64,000 bases of DNA from Saturnia japonica (lineage: Eukaryota > Arthropoda > Insecta > Lepidoptera > Saturniidae): positions 9,238,001 through 9,302,000 of the forward strand of contig CM065320.1 of NCBI GenBank assembly GCA_033032175.1, written 5' to 3'. The notes under the pieces were generated by a model that was not told the origin of the DNA, did not search any database, and saw nothing but the letters and a program-made list of their open reading frames with translations. Made by a program: the position numbers and the translations under genes. Of the stretch, positions 46,901 through 61,200 are shown piece by piece (within the stretch, counting starts at the first letter, position 1; each line of letters opens with the position of its first letter).

Positions 46901-49900
46901 CGACCAGACCTAAATATGGAAAGGATGAACCAGGCAGCCCAGAGATCAGGTTTGCCAATGTTTGACGGAGAGGAACTGATAAAATGCATACAGAGGATCG
47001 TTCAAATCGATCAAGAGTGGGTGCCTCATTCTGAAACATCTACACTTTACATTCGGCCAACGCTAATAGGTGTTGAGGTGAGTTTTCTTTACTTGTATCT
47101 AATTGTGAACAAATTATTTTTATCTAGTATATCTATGAACACAGTGCTATATGAAGAGTCAAATGTTTTAGTTTTAGAAACGGAACAATAATGTACTGAA
47201 AAATACCATTTGCCTTTTCTTTAAGGGCCAATGATACCTCAAATGGCTTAACTTGATCCTCTGTTACATCAATAATACCGCAGCTTTAATTTTATAATAA
47301 ATATATGTTGAAGTTGAGGATTGATGTTAAGTGTTATGTTTGGCGAAAACATGATTGCATAAAATTTGCTCGATAGCAAAAATTTGCAAAGTTGCCTCCA
47401 CACCGAAAAATAAACTGCTAATACTCAAAATATACTACATAGTAGATCATAAACCTTTGTATACTTACTGAAGGAAATATAAAGTAGAGGCTATGTTTTT
47501 TCAATTTTGAAAGTAGCTATTAGACGGCACACACCATAGCTGCCGCACTTGTAGCACACCGCTTTCCATATCATGTCTGGCAACAGGTTAGATTTTTTAA
47601 TTTTTTTATGGGTTTAGCTTTTGGCCTCTGTCTCACCTCTGGTAACACGCTATGCCTAGTGGGTTAGGTCCTTACATATGAAATTAGCGTTTTGTCAGTG
47701 AAAGTCAGACTGAAAGTGGTCAGTACTACTTTGATCTAAAATATCTCCTCTTTGGTTAAGAATTCCAAATTCAAATTTATAAATTCGTTTAGCTGGTTTT
47801 TTTGAGTTTTGACAACAGTCATTCATTTGTTTTTTCCTCATTATTTTTTTCTTTGGCGTCGCTTATTTCCACACAATTGAAAACATGAAATATCGGTATA
47901 TTTACGAGTACGAGTTCTACCGTGGCACCAGTGCTGCAGAAACAGCTTGAAGGATTAATTATGTGTACGGCGCTGGTATCGCAAAAGAAAGCACGGTACG
48001 TTTTTGGTTTCTACGTTTTCGTTCTGGAAATTTCGACCTTCAGAACCAACCCCGTGGACGGCCGGAGACTAAAGTGGAAAATGAAGAATTAAAGGCTATT
48101 GTGGAAGCGGATACATCACAAAGCACTTCAGAGATAGCTGCAGGCTTCGGGGTAAGTGATAAAACTGTATGAATCCACTTGAAACAAATCGGAAATGTAA
48201 AAAAACTTGAACGTTGGGTACCTCATGAATTGAGTGAGTCGAACTTGCAAACACGCGTCGAGTGCTGTGTTACTTGGCTCAACCGACACAATAATGAAGG
48301 GATTTTAAATCGAATCATTACTTGTGATGAAAAGTGGATACTGTACGATAATCGGAAGCGCTCGTAGCAATGGCTGAACCCTGGAGACCCAGCCAAATCC
48401 TGCCCTAAACGAAAATTGATTCAGAAAAAGTTACTTGTGAGTGTTTGGTGCATACTTTGATTAATTAAATATATTTTCCAAAAAAAGAATTAACTTTATA
48501 TTACTCCCGTACAAAACGCCAATTTCATATGTAAGTACCAATATTTTCGCTGAAAAAGAAATTACCTAAATTATTGCACTTTAAAGCCTTCTACCCTGCC
48601 CCTAACCCCCGGTGCGCTTAGTCTCGCTTGTGCTCAACGCTCAATTACGAAACGTCATGCGGAAAAACAATGTAAATAAAATTATTCATGCAAAAAACAC
48701 ACATAATTCCAATTATACAAGGGAGAAATAAATATACTTTTTAATTTCGATAATATTTAAGTATATTCTAAGATAAAATCGCTTTGACCTCGAGTGACCC
48801 CAAGGCACCAATAGTCCTGGAGTTAGTGTTACATTACGTTATGTTTTTTATGTGTAGCTTTATCCCTTTGAATCTTTACAGATAATATGATGGTTGCGAA
48901 TGTTTGTAATATTACTGTTTGGTTTCATCGCGTTTTCGCAATAATTGTGTAGAGGCGTATTTAAATCAGTATTCATTCATAGAAAGAGTATAACTAAAAC
49001 TGGACATATAGAACAAGGAGACTCGTAAATCTGCAACTATCCTTAATTTTATACATGAGTAAATAATCACCTAGTTAAATTTCATGTGGCATACTATTGC
49101 TTTAATTTACGTGCTTTTTTTTACAAGTTCATGCGAGCATCTGACGCATAAGGTCAGGTAACTGGTGCAGAAGACCATTATCTTCAGCTCACGGTAATGT
49201 CAACTATTTATTTATAAAAAAAATTGTGTGTAACTTATTTACGCACATAAGAAGTAACACTTTTTAGGCATAACAAAACAAAAGTAACTCCAAAAATTTA
49301 AATAATAAAAGTTTAGGATAATTAATTCACATTATTATCATTGATTGCCAATTTCATCATGTCGCACTACCGTGACAAGAGGAGCGCGTAGCTCTTTCAA
49401 TTTCAATTTCAAAAAGTCTCATTGGACCTACTTTTTTACCATTACCGCTATATCACAGACTCAAATCCGATTACTACTACTTCAACAATAGGTACTACAT
49501 TAGCCCCTAGACTAGTGATTGGTTTACTAATTAATTTTATGAAATCAAATACTGACAGCTTATTATGACTTTATCTTTTTCAACACTAACCCAGGACTAT
49601 AAGTGTGCGAGCGAGGTAGAACGAGTTAGCGCAGGGTAGTAGCAGTGAAATCGGAATTAGAGCTGAGGTATCATCGGCCCTTAAATTTCATAACCAGCTA
49701 GTCTCTCGCGACTAGATTGAATAGTTTGTTTAATAATGCCTTTTTGCGGTTTGTGATGTCACACACCACGCCACTTCGTACAATTTTTTAGAAAACCATT
49801 TACACGAACACTGGCTCGAGGCCCGATGAAGAAAACATTTTTTATCAAAATAAAAATCACTTAAATATTATCCAAGTATATTAGATATTAGTGTAACTCT

Positions 49901-52163
49901 AGCATAATATTATATATAATATAGTAGTAGTAGTAGTTTCCACACGTTGCAGACGTGTTCGCGTTGAGACCATGAACGTATAAAAAAGGGCGGACGTAAT
50001 GTTTACTATATAAAATAACGGTGAATCACTCGTAGTAAATCAATTCCCTTAAACGGACGCGCACGTAACGGTTTTGACGTGTGTAGTAAAATGTTGTAAA
50101 CCTTAATAGTTTCATTTTTAAAAATAAAGGGGTGACATTTTGTAAGTAAACTTGTAATGTATTCAATCAGGGAGAAGACAACTTTTGATTGATTGAAGTG
50201 ATTTAATAATATTTTTATTTATATAAAAATACGCCACAAAAACGTAGTATTATGGTCCGGAACGTTATCATTCATTTTATATGTCAAAGCCGTCAAAGGT
50301 GACAAATCATGTAGCAAGTGAACTGACAACTATGACAACTCACCGAACTCACGCATATATATATACAATAATTGTTCACTTAATATAATAAAATAAGATA
50401 TTGCCGAAAAATATTTAAATATTCGTTTTCATCGCATAACGAAATTAGAGCGAATTCTTTAGAAAAGGATAAAAGAAAGTTCCTTTCCTTTTCCTTTAAA
50501 AGTAAAATACAAGTTTAAATAAAGTTACCATCACGCACAGATAGATAGATTTAGATATATTTTTTTAGTTCACCCCTTAGATACTTCTTAGTCCTTATCT
50601 AAATACACATTAACACGATATCTTCCTAAAAAATAATTCTGTAGTCAACGCGAGCAGAGCCGCGGGCACAACTAGTTAATAAATAATGTTATCATTAAAT
50701 AGATTTTTTGTATTGTAATTTTTTACCTCTGGAGTAATTAATCAAAGAGTGAGAAATCCTTTAGGTCTCCCAGAGTTCAAAAACTATCATGAAATTTAAT
50801 TTTTTAAAATTGGGAAATTTTCTTCTCATGGCAATATTCTACATTCTCTTACACACTTACGTGTCCGCCATTGCTATGCTTCATTTTTGTCTTAGCGGAA
50901 CTCCGTACGCCTTTTTTTATATGTCCATGGTTGATACGTGTTTCAGTCAGGAAATTATTATTTATCTATTCTATTGATACGTACATTGAAAGATACTGGA
51001 AAATAACAGTATTTCGTGCAACTAGGAAATAAATATAAATAATTTAACCCGTTTATTGTTATCATCTAAAATTCTACTTCTAACCGCTTAAAATCCCTAT
51101 CAAGGGTGATAATTGTTAGCAATTAACATTATAATCCTTATTTATATGGGTACTTGAATACGTATTTATGTATACTTTCCGATGTAGTATTTATTCGAAA
51201 ACAGTTATTTCGCATTGGAAACTCTCATAGAATACTCCACCACAATTATTTAAAATAAGATAGATTTAATTACGCATGGTACAATAAAACAAGTCGTTCT
51301 CTTCCTATTTGAACAGCTGAGCCACGTAATTGGTTATGATTGGCTAGTGAAAGTTCGGTGTGACCGTCATTTCTCATTTCGAGTTGTCACCGTAAGTTTA
51401 AACATTATTATTCAAATAAAATTGAAACGACCGTGAAAATATACACCTGAAACAGTTGTGAACTAAACTCTTTGCTAAACATTCGTTCATTTTATTGATA
51501 TGAATATCAACGACGTCACCAAAATAAAGTGCACCAGGGACTATACATAAAATGAACCATAGATTTAGTATAGTATGGATCGACAATTGGAATAAGGCTA
51601 GACCCAAAACGGAATACTCTAGTTTGCATATTATTTTGTTGATTTTCTTTATTTTAAAGAGTTACATCCACGAATAGTAAGTACTCTAAATGAAGCATCG
51701 GTAAAATACGTTAAACCTATGTCTTCCGAACTGAGTGCGACTTCAAAAACACTACCTATTGATTATTACTGTTTTAGGCGAAAATTATCATTATGTACGC
51801 GAAACTCAATAACTTGTAAAGTTATAGAAGGTTTTCAACAAGAACTTTGTTTTCTTTTAAACAAAATAAAACAAAGAATTGACATGAAAAAGATTCAAAT
51901 TTTTATTGTATTAGATAGAGTACCTCAGGTTTGGCAATTTTATAAATGAAAAAAGATATCGGACAAATGTTCACAACGACCACGCTTACAGACATCGATT
52001 CTTTTATTAAAATTTTCAATCACTTTTACGCAAAATGGCTGGTTTATTTCGTTAATCACGTCACCAAAGAGAATACAATTGCACGTCACGGAATTTCAGT
52101 TTGATTGGCTCCGTATAGATTCTGCCTTTAACATAGCCCCACAAAAAATAATTCGGTAGTGTT

Positions 52164-52249
<86 letters not shown>

Positions 52250-55200
52250 GTTCACATGGTCGGGCTGCTCACTTAATAGCTGTAACTATTAACTAAATTA
52301 AGCAATCGGGAAATTTAGTTTGCAATAAATTCATTGTTCGCATTGTTTCGCTGTGTGAATTATGGCACCATCCTGTTGAAACCATATGTTAGTGATATCC
52401 ATATCATTAATAATAAGCCAAAAATTGAGTTGTTCTATAGCGTAATCCATTGACCGTTCATACATCATTGTTCGCCATGTTGTTGTTGTGGATAACCCCC
52501 AATTGTTGAGAACGTCGAGGAATTGATAAATTCGATGTTCTTCAACACTGTGGCTCACGGCTGCGATGTTTTCACTTGAACGACCCGGTCGAACACGCGT
52601 TGGTATTGAGGCATTATGTACCGAGCCTGTCGTCTCAAATTTATCGACCAAGTTCTTAATTAGGGACTCAGAAGGACGATTATGTTGACTGAAAATATCT
52701 CGAATTTTACAAAATGTGACTTACAGATCCACCATTTTTATTATTTTAATGCGATTTTTGAGCAAAATTGCCGAAGCTTCTACTTAATTGTATGTCTACT
52801 ACTGATATTTCAAAAAACTAAATGTCATAACTGTCATGTTGTTCCGATTTGCCCCTATTAAAAACAAAGTTCTTGTTGAAAAACCCTATATAACCAAATA
52901 CATTCGTAAAATTGATGCATAGCTTTACGTGAACTTGCTTGCAAAATAAGTGATTACGTAAATTAAGTCTGTATTATTTGTTTATGTTTTAGAGAACGAT
53001 GATTGTCACAACTCAAACTTATATTTAATGTAGTTATCTTCACTTTACGTTCTTTAAATTATTTGTATCAATGAATTATTAGTTATAATTACATAGCATG
53101 ATAAATTTATTTATTTGGACCGTCAGCGGTCAGTGCAGCACAATTACAAATTAAAAAATACAGTTTCAAGGATGTAATGCACTAGGTCTTTTAAGGCAAT
53201 CACAACATGCACTAGTAGACGTGAATATTTGAAACAATACAAAAATTTTAACAATTTTCAGATAAAACAGAATTATTACAGACTAACGGTGTGCCCGCGG
53301 CTCCGCACGCGTTTATAGTTACGCAGTAGTTATTTACATCCCGTAACTTTATTTTTCCCATATTGTTGACAATTCATATACCGAGGAATGGTGTGTATTT
53401 CCCGTGTACAATTTTCATCAAATAATTTTATTTTTTTATTTTTACCAAAAGCACAAATATGAATATCCCTAATTTCAGACATGGCGGGTTCTTCAAACAA
53501 ACTTTCACCCAAGTTTTACTTTCACCATATGTGGAATAATACAATGAAATGATTCACTTTTAGCAAAATTGTATAATCCAGACAATTTACCATAGGTATA
53601 TCGCTTAGAATATATAAACTCCCGCGAGCCGCGATTGACAGCGTACGTCAAATAAAACAGTAATTATGCTGTACTGCGTAGTTAAACAGTATAAAAACAC
53701 TTCCGCCAGAATACTGGACTATCATTTAATAAGTAATTATTAGAAATACAATACATTTCTTATTAAGTATAACAATGTCAATATATCAACAAACCAGATT
53801 GACAATCAACAAACTTGTTGGTATGGCAGCTGATGTCATTTCACTATTATCGCGCATGCACATTTGGTGTTCCCATATTTTGTTCATAGAAACTTTTATT
53901 CCCTATTTTTTACCCTTAACGTTTTATTTTCGTTACAAAAAGTACCCTATGTCCTTTCCTAATGTCCAGTCTATCTATGTACCAAAGTTCATCAAAGTTG
54001 GTTCAGCGGTCTAGGCGTGAAAACGTAACAGACAGACAGAGTTACTTTCGTATTTATAATATTAGTGTGGATTATGTCAATTAACTAGGTAAGTATTAAA
54101 AAATATGAAATGTATAAAATCTTCAAAGTCCATTCCAATACATATAAAGATGACAAAGAAAAAGAATATAAATCATTCAAGTCCGGTGAAGCTGTAAAAG
54201 CCGTCAGAGGCTTCAGGGCCCCTAAGGTTAACAGTGTAGTCAGTCAGAAAAAAAAGAATATAAATCATTATTTATGTCAACAAAAATTAAAAAAGCAAGA
54301 ACACCAGTCCCATGTACCTTTTAAACAACATGAAAAGGTAAAAAAATTCAGGAAAAACTAAATTATTAGAAATTTTGTCAAATTAACTAAGCGATAACAA
54401 ATTTAAAAGCACTAAAAATCGTCAAACTCTAATGTATATAAAAATGTCAAATAAAAAGGAATTTCGAAACAAAAATAAATAAGCAATAATAACTCGCCAT
54501 TGTTAACCCACAAGATCAATATTTGCACGTCCTTTGTTATCTCTCAACAACCCTAATAACTCTTGAACACCGAATGAGAATCCAAAAATATATCAACATT
54601 GTCGCGAAGCGCATTGTAAGATCTACATGCCCTGCTTATGGTGGAGTGATATGTAAGAGTACTCCTGGCGAAAGGTACCTGCAGCAAAGCGCTGGGATGT
54701 CTAGGATACCTGTGCGGGACTCTTAAAGTAAACTTCTCCAGTAACTGAGGACTATCGTTATTGCCACAGAGAACTTTGTGCAGGAAGCCTAAATCTAGAA
54801 CCCGCCTACGGAGTTCGAAGGAGTCCATGTGAAAGTAATTTAAGTTATCATTATAATTAAACTTGCAATTATTACATTGGGAGTGGTATGCCAGATGACG
54901 CACAAATCTTTTTTATACTCTCTCGATGCGAGGTTGATGAACTTTATAAGTTGTAAACAAAACTACACTGCAATATTTGAGAGTACTCTTAACATAAGCA
55001 TTATAGACTGCAATTTTGGTTGGGTGGTTTTTGAACACCTTACAGTTTCTTATGATGAAGCCTTAAGTTTTAGATGCTTTCGCAATAATCATAAGCATCA
55101 AGCATCAGTAAATACAACCCTATATATACATTAATAAAATTGAAGTGTCTGTTTGTAATGTCAAAATAATAGCTTTTTACTAAATGCGTATGAAAGTATA

Positions 55201-58200
55201 TAACCTAATATAACATAAAACCCGTTTTTAAAATTTTTGCTTGTCTTTGTGTTTGTTCCGGGTAATCTCCGGAACTTTTGGACCTGTTTTGACGGGACTT
55301 TCACTAGCAGATAACTGATTTTATAAGAAGTAACTTAGGCTACTTTTATGTTAGAAAAAGAAATGGGTTCCGCGTAAATAAAATAAAAACCTGGTCATTT
55401 TGTATCAATTCAGGCGCTTTAATGGCTTACGCTGAGTAAACCATAAGAGATATAGCAAATTAGGTTACAAATTTTTGTAGACATTAAAAGACTTACAAAA
55501 AAGTCAGCGAGATTATATGCCTATCTTCTAAGAAACACCAACAATAAACATTGTTGTCTTTAAAATGCTAGTTATGTATATATAATTAGTAATTATGATC
55601 ATAGTATCATATATTTTTAGTCATTATAGTTAGGGGATGCAATAAATGGAATAGGTAATATTACACATACCACGGAGTCATGTCTTTATTAGCCTTTAGC
55701 GACACAACACAAGATGATATAAAAAAATAGTTTCTTCTTATTCTAATGCTTGTATACCTTCGACATCCATAATTATATCTCCAGTCTCAACAACACCACT
55801 AAAGTCGTCAAACGATTCGTCGTTGTCTGATGATAATGAATCATTTCAGTCTATGATAAATTGATCAAAATATTGGTCAGTTCTATCCTCGTGTCGCATA
55901 TTCCCTTTTACGCATTTTATCGAGTGATCGATTACTTTTTCCCATTCGATTATTCCAATAGATTTGAATTTCTCCATTAATAGTTCTTTGACTTTCGTTT
56001 CCAGCACTGACCAAATATTCTTGATTGGGTTATAGTCCGAGTGATAAGGAGGTAAACATAAATATACTTACCAGAGCTGAACAGAATGACTATGTTCCAC
56101 CATTAATTGGTCAATTGAGTATTTTATGTGTCCTGGTTTGTGGCGTTTAATGATTTCATACAATTCCGGTTTCAGCAGATTGGATGCAAAGGGTATGTAT
56201 GTTTTTAGATGTAAGCCATGATTGCATGGTTGTTTTTAGAGAGATGGAATTCGGTGCATTGTCTATCAGTGTGTGTAAGAAGCGTTATAGATCTACGACT
56301 AAAACAGAATTAGATCGCAGATTCGGTATGAGCTGTTGTCCTAACCATTTTCATATTTTTTTTATTCTTCTCATTGTGATAATGACCAGTACTTTGAGAA
56401 GATTTATAAACTAAGAGAGCGCCAGGTACAAAACCTCTTTAACCTTCATCGTGGACAATTATTAATCTTTCACCTTTTGATATCGTTTTTTTAAGCCTTT
56501 TTTAGAACTATCCGTCCAACTACTTTCCTTTATATGTGTAGCTTGTGTGTAAGTCTTTTCAGTATATAACTATGCCCTGACCTTCACTTCTAAACTTTTA
56601 TTTCTGTCGGAAATACTTAATCCGCTGAAGTCTTCCTTCATCTTTCTCGGTTAGTACGCATTTATTATTTTCCATTTTCTTGAATTTAAAACTCAGTTCA
56701 TGCTGTATTTTTCGCAAAGTTTCTCGACAGCACGTGAAGTTTATGATTTCTTTTAATTTGCTTAGCAATGATTTTATCGTGGTCAAGCTTTTTTCAGTTA
56801 ATTGAAAGTCTTATATCTTCCTTGTAATGACATTATAATCAAAATCGTTTAAATTTGCTTGATATTTTATCTTTTTTCTAGACTTTTTATACGAACTAAA
56901 ACTTGCACGAGCGGAACTACGAGTTGGACTAGTCCAAGCCGAGGCACTGCCACAAGCAGAATCACCCGCTGAACTAGTCGTAGGCGAGACATTGTCATGC
57001 TCTTTCAAAAAAGCACTTACTGTTCTACGTGATACACCAGTTGCCTTCGCAGTTCGTTCTTGAAAGTTTTCATAGTGATTTTCCCAAAAAAATATTTTAA
57101 GACTCCATGGCCTCTCGACTCATAAATTTGATAAACATTAAAAATTATTTCACGACTTTGACTTACCACGTTTTAATGAAGTCATAATGAAATTTAAAAA
57201 AAACACCACCAAAACATATTCAGTCCCGTTAAATTGGCACGCAGTGTACGAAATGGTTAATTCCCGTGCACTCACAACTCTGTCTCAGGTCGATCTGAGG
57301 TGGGAGTATAATTATAGTGCGATGTGTGAATAGCGTTGAATGGCTCGACAGTCGACAGTGAGCGATTTATATTGGTTGTGTAAATCGGATATGATCGGTT
57401 TTACGAATTTTGCCGATGCTACCTACATCTAAGATGTATTTTGCTGTTCAATTCTCTTAACCAGATTAAACACGTCTACCGAACATTAAATCTCACTTTA
57501 AAACCTTATATATTGCAAAAATGGACGCCATTTGTTTTGGTCATGATTTACGTAGGTCGATACAGGCTGTTAACACATTTGAAAATGGTCTCGTATAATT
57601 GAATCTATGAAACGAAAACAGATATGAGCTCTCGGCTTATTTAAGATATTCCTTTGTCATAATACGAACTGTAAAACGAGATATGGTCGTGATTTTACAA
57701 CCTATGAGAGTCATTTGCAATTCTTTTATGGCGACGTCTCGTCTTGTCTTTTGTTTGGCTCAGAATAATTGACCTTGCCTTGGTTCATTGTTAAGGATGA
57801 AATATAAAGAGGTGTTACAATATACTATATAATTTTTCAAGAACCTTGAAAGCATTAATCTTGACAGGCTGTTTCATAAAGTAATCAAAATAATGTGATA
57901 ACAATTTAAAACCAATCGCTATAATTGTTTGTTTCATGGAGGCAAATAATAGTGCCATCTTATTTTAATAAAACCTTAAATACATCTGTTCTTCTTCTTT
58001 TCATCTAATGGCAACTGTGCTCATCCACAATACTGTTTTTGTGGCAACTTAAATAATAATGAATAATCAATTTCACTTGTACACAAATTTTGCAGGTAGG
58101 TCATTTGACGATAGCGATTACTTATTTCGAAATGAATTTCGTTGTGGCTACTTATTTTTTTAAACTGATTATACTGTTAGCCATAAGATCCTTGGAGCCT

Positions 58201-61200
58201 TAGACGGCCACTTATATCTCAAACACCTGGCGTTTGGTTAGGAATTCCAAATTTAAATTTAGGCTTGTGTATTTGTGTTCCGAATTTAGTGATTAATTTG
58301 TTTTCGCACAATTTGATTTTTCTTTGACATCGTTCTTTTCATAAAAGGGAAAACTTAAATTATCGCGTTATTTACGAATATGAGTTCCACCGTAGCATCG
58401 GCGCTGCAAAAACAGCTCGAAGAATTAATGATGTGTATGGGGAGAATACTGTAAAAGAAAGCACGGTAGGTACGTTTTTAGTTCCGACGTTTCCGTTCTG
58501 AAAATTTTGACCTACGAATCAAACCCCGTGGACAGCCGGAGACCCTTATTGATAATGCGAATTAAAGCTGATCGTGGGAGTGGATCCATCGCAAACCAAG
58601 TCAGAGTTAGCGGCAGACTTCGGTGTGAGTGATAAAACAATTTTAATTCACTTGAAACAAATTGCCATATGCTATTGCCATACGCTATCGCTGACTTTTC
58701 TCTAGGCTTTTTGAAAAACTACAATTCTTCATATCATTGTTTTGGTGTATCTCATAAGATTTAGCCAGCGTAAGTCATGTAAGCGCACGAAAATCATTTT
58801 GACGGCTTTATTACAAATAATTAAATTTACTCAACTATACAAATCTTCATTCTATAGTGGATGAGGAACTTTATACCCGGTTTCTCACTTACCCCCAAAT
58901 ATCTATACAAATAATAAAATTGTTGTATATATAAACCTTCTGTAAAAAATTATCTAAATGGTAGTGAAAATCTCATTAAAATCCGTTGCGTTGTTTAAAA
59001 GATCTAAGCGTACTTACGGACAGACAACAGGGAAGCGACTTCATGTTATACTATGTATAGAAGATATTATAATCTAATTATTTTTGTATATGATAGCTAG
59101 ACTCACGATAAATAGCATAGGCTAACATAATTAACATTAGGCTACAACTCTAAGCTAGCCTATATTGATTTTTGTTAAGTAAGTCGGAAGTGGAAGCCCT
59201 CCCGAACTGCTTTATCAGCGTGCGCTGATAATGCGCGCGCGTAAAGGTTATGTAAATTCAATGTTCTACAAAGATATTGGCCCTTAGTATATATAATATA
59301 ACTAATAAGGTATCTTGTGTCAAACAATTGTCGAAAATGAAAAAGTGATTTATGAATGATTATTTTTAGGTATAGCATATTAATCCTTAGGAACAGTTAC
59401 TTTTTTCATTGGACCTTCGACTTCGAAAATACACTAGGGAACTATTCAAAATCATTGATGTTGGGTTTCTTTTTTGCTAAAAATTGTCTTTACGACTATG
59501 ACCGTAATCGAATTGGCCTAGCGGTGCGACGTGACTTGTAAGCACTATTGTATGTTGTACAGTACGAGTGGTCAATAGTTCGAGTCCTGCTGATTTAGGA
59601 TTTAAAAAAAGAGATTTTAAAGAAGATACTTTTATGTTTTTGAAGGGTTCACCTCTATCTTGTATGAACTGCACACATGTTTTTTTTTATTACATAATAT
59701 TAATACATTCTTTTTAAAATAGCTGATACCTGTGACCTTCTTTACGTGAAAATGCATGAGATGTTCCACGGGAACTTGATACCTTATCTGGATTTATTAT
59801 TATAATTTGATCATTACTGCTTAGTCGCTATGGAAAAGCGTGATGTTACGTGTAGTATAATAATATCCTGTCTTGGGTATTAAGTATATTAATGTGAAGA
59901 TTATATTCACACTAGCTGGTACCCGCGACTTTGTCTGCGTATTATTGGACATACACAAATTGATCTCATCAAACAACCAAACCAAAAAAATCATTGATGG
60001 TTTTTCATTATGTGTATGGTGGTCGCGATCCCTACCATCCCGCTATATTACTTCATATACACCAACTGATCTCGGAACATGCAAAACCAAAAGAAAATCA
60101 TAGATGGGTCTATAATCTATATATATGATGTATGGTATTGTAATTACATATATGCCAATATGAAAACAACACATTAACCGTCCCAATAAAATTTCAAATA
60201 AATATTAAAATCACCCTTATTGTACCGGCTTGGGAGAAGGTTTTTTAAAAAACGTGAAACCTCCTTTATTTCCTACAAAAAGCATAAATATTAACTCTCA
60301 CCTCCTTAATTTGAGACAATATGGGTTCTTTATAGGAACTTCCATTCCCTATTTCATTCCATCATTCCTTTCATCAAGTTTACATAAGGTAGCCTATGTC
60401 CTTCAACATGGTCCAATGTATCTCTTTACCTACATTCGTTACAATTGATTTGTTTGGTTACAAGTTTATATAAATTTAAAAAAAAATTTATCCACCCACC
60501 TCCTACATCTACTTCAGAATTCCTATGCATTTAACATGTCGCTATATATTTATCTATAGTACATATTTATACGAGTATACATCTATCTTCTAAGGAACAC
60601 CCACAATAAGCATTTTTGTCTTTAAAATAGCCGGGAGCGGGGGAGCAAGATGTGCGCGGGCATTCTGTAGTCCACGTGAGCGAAGCCGCGGGCACAGCTA
60701 GTTTATTATATTTGTAGGATAGCACTGGTTAAACTATGACTGTTACCGAGAGAAAAATACCCTATGTGTTATTCCAGGTCATAGACTATCTGTCAAATTG
60801 TATGTAACTTTATATCCCAATTTAAAACAACATGAGAAAACTCATCAATTCATTTTTTTTTTAGTCTTTATCCAAAAATATTAAAACAAATTCAACCCAA
60901 GCTCTTTGTTTTAAAACTCTATTCCTGTATACAAAACAGTCCATATCCCATAATGATGCTCTTTTTTCCATTTCATTTATATACATTTTTCGAAACGCTC
61001 TATTTTTTGAAATACGTGTGTGTGAAGTGTGACTGTGAAAACTGTGTCCACAGGCAAGGAGTCTCTAATATTATTATTGGATTTTATAGTTTTATTGAAT
61101 ATTGTTATAAGCAGTCAATTATGGGATAATTTATACTTCCTGTGTATAAAATTTGATACATTCAAAACAGAGCGTGCCCGCGCCCACGCCCGCGAAACCA

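Noticed and set aside
54110..54361. 83-codon Lys-rich open frame
   Set aside because: It spans the repeated module at 54181 and has no family resemblance.
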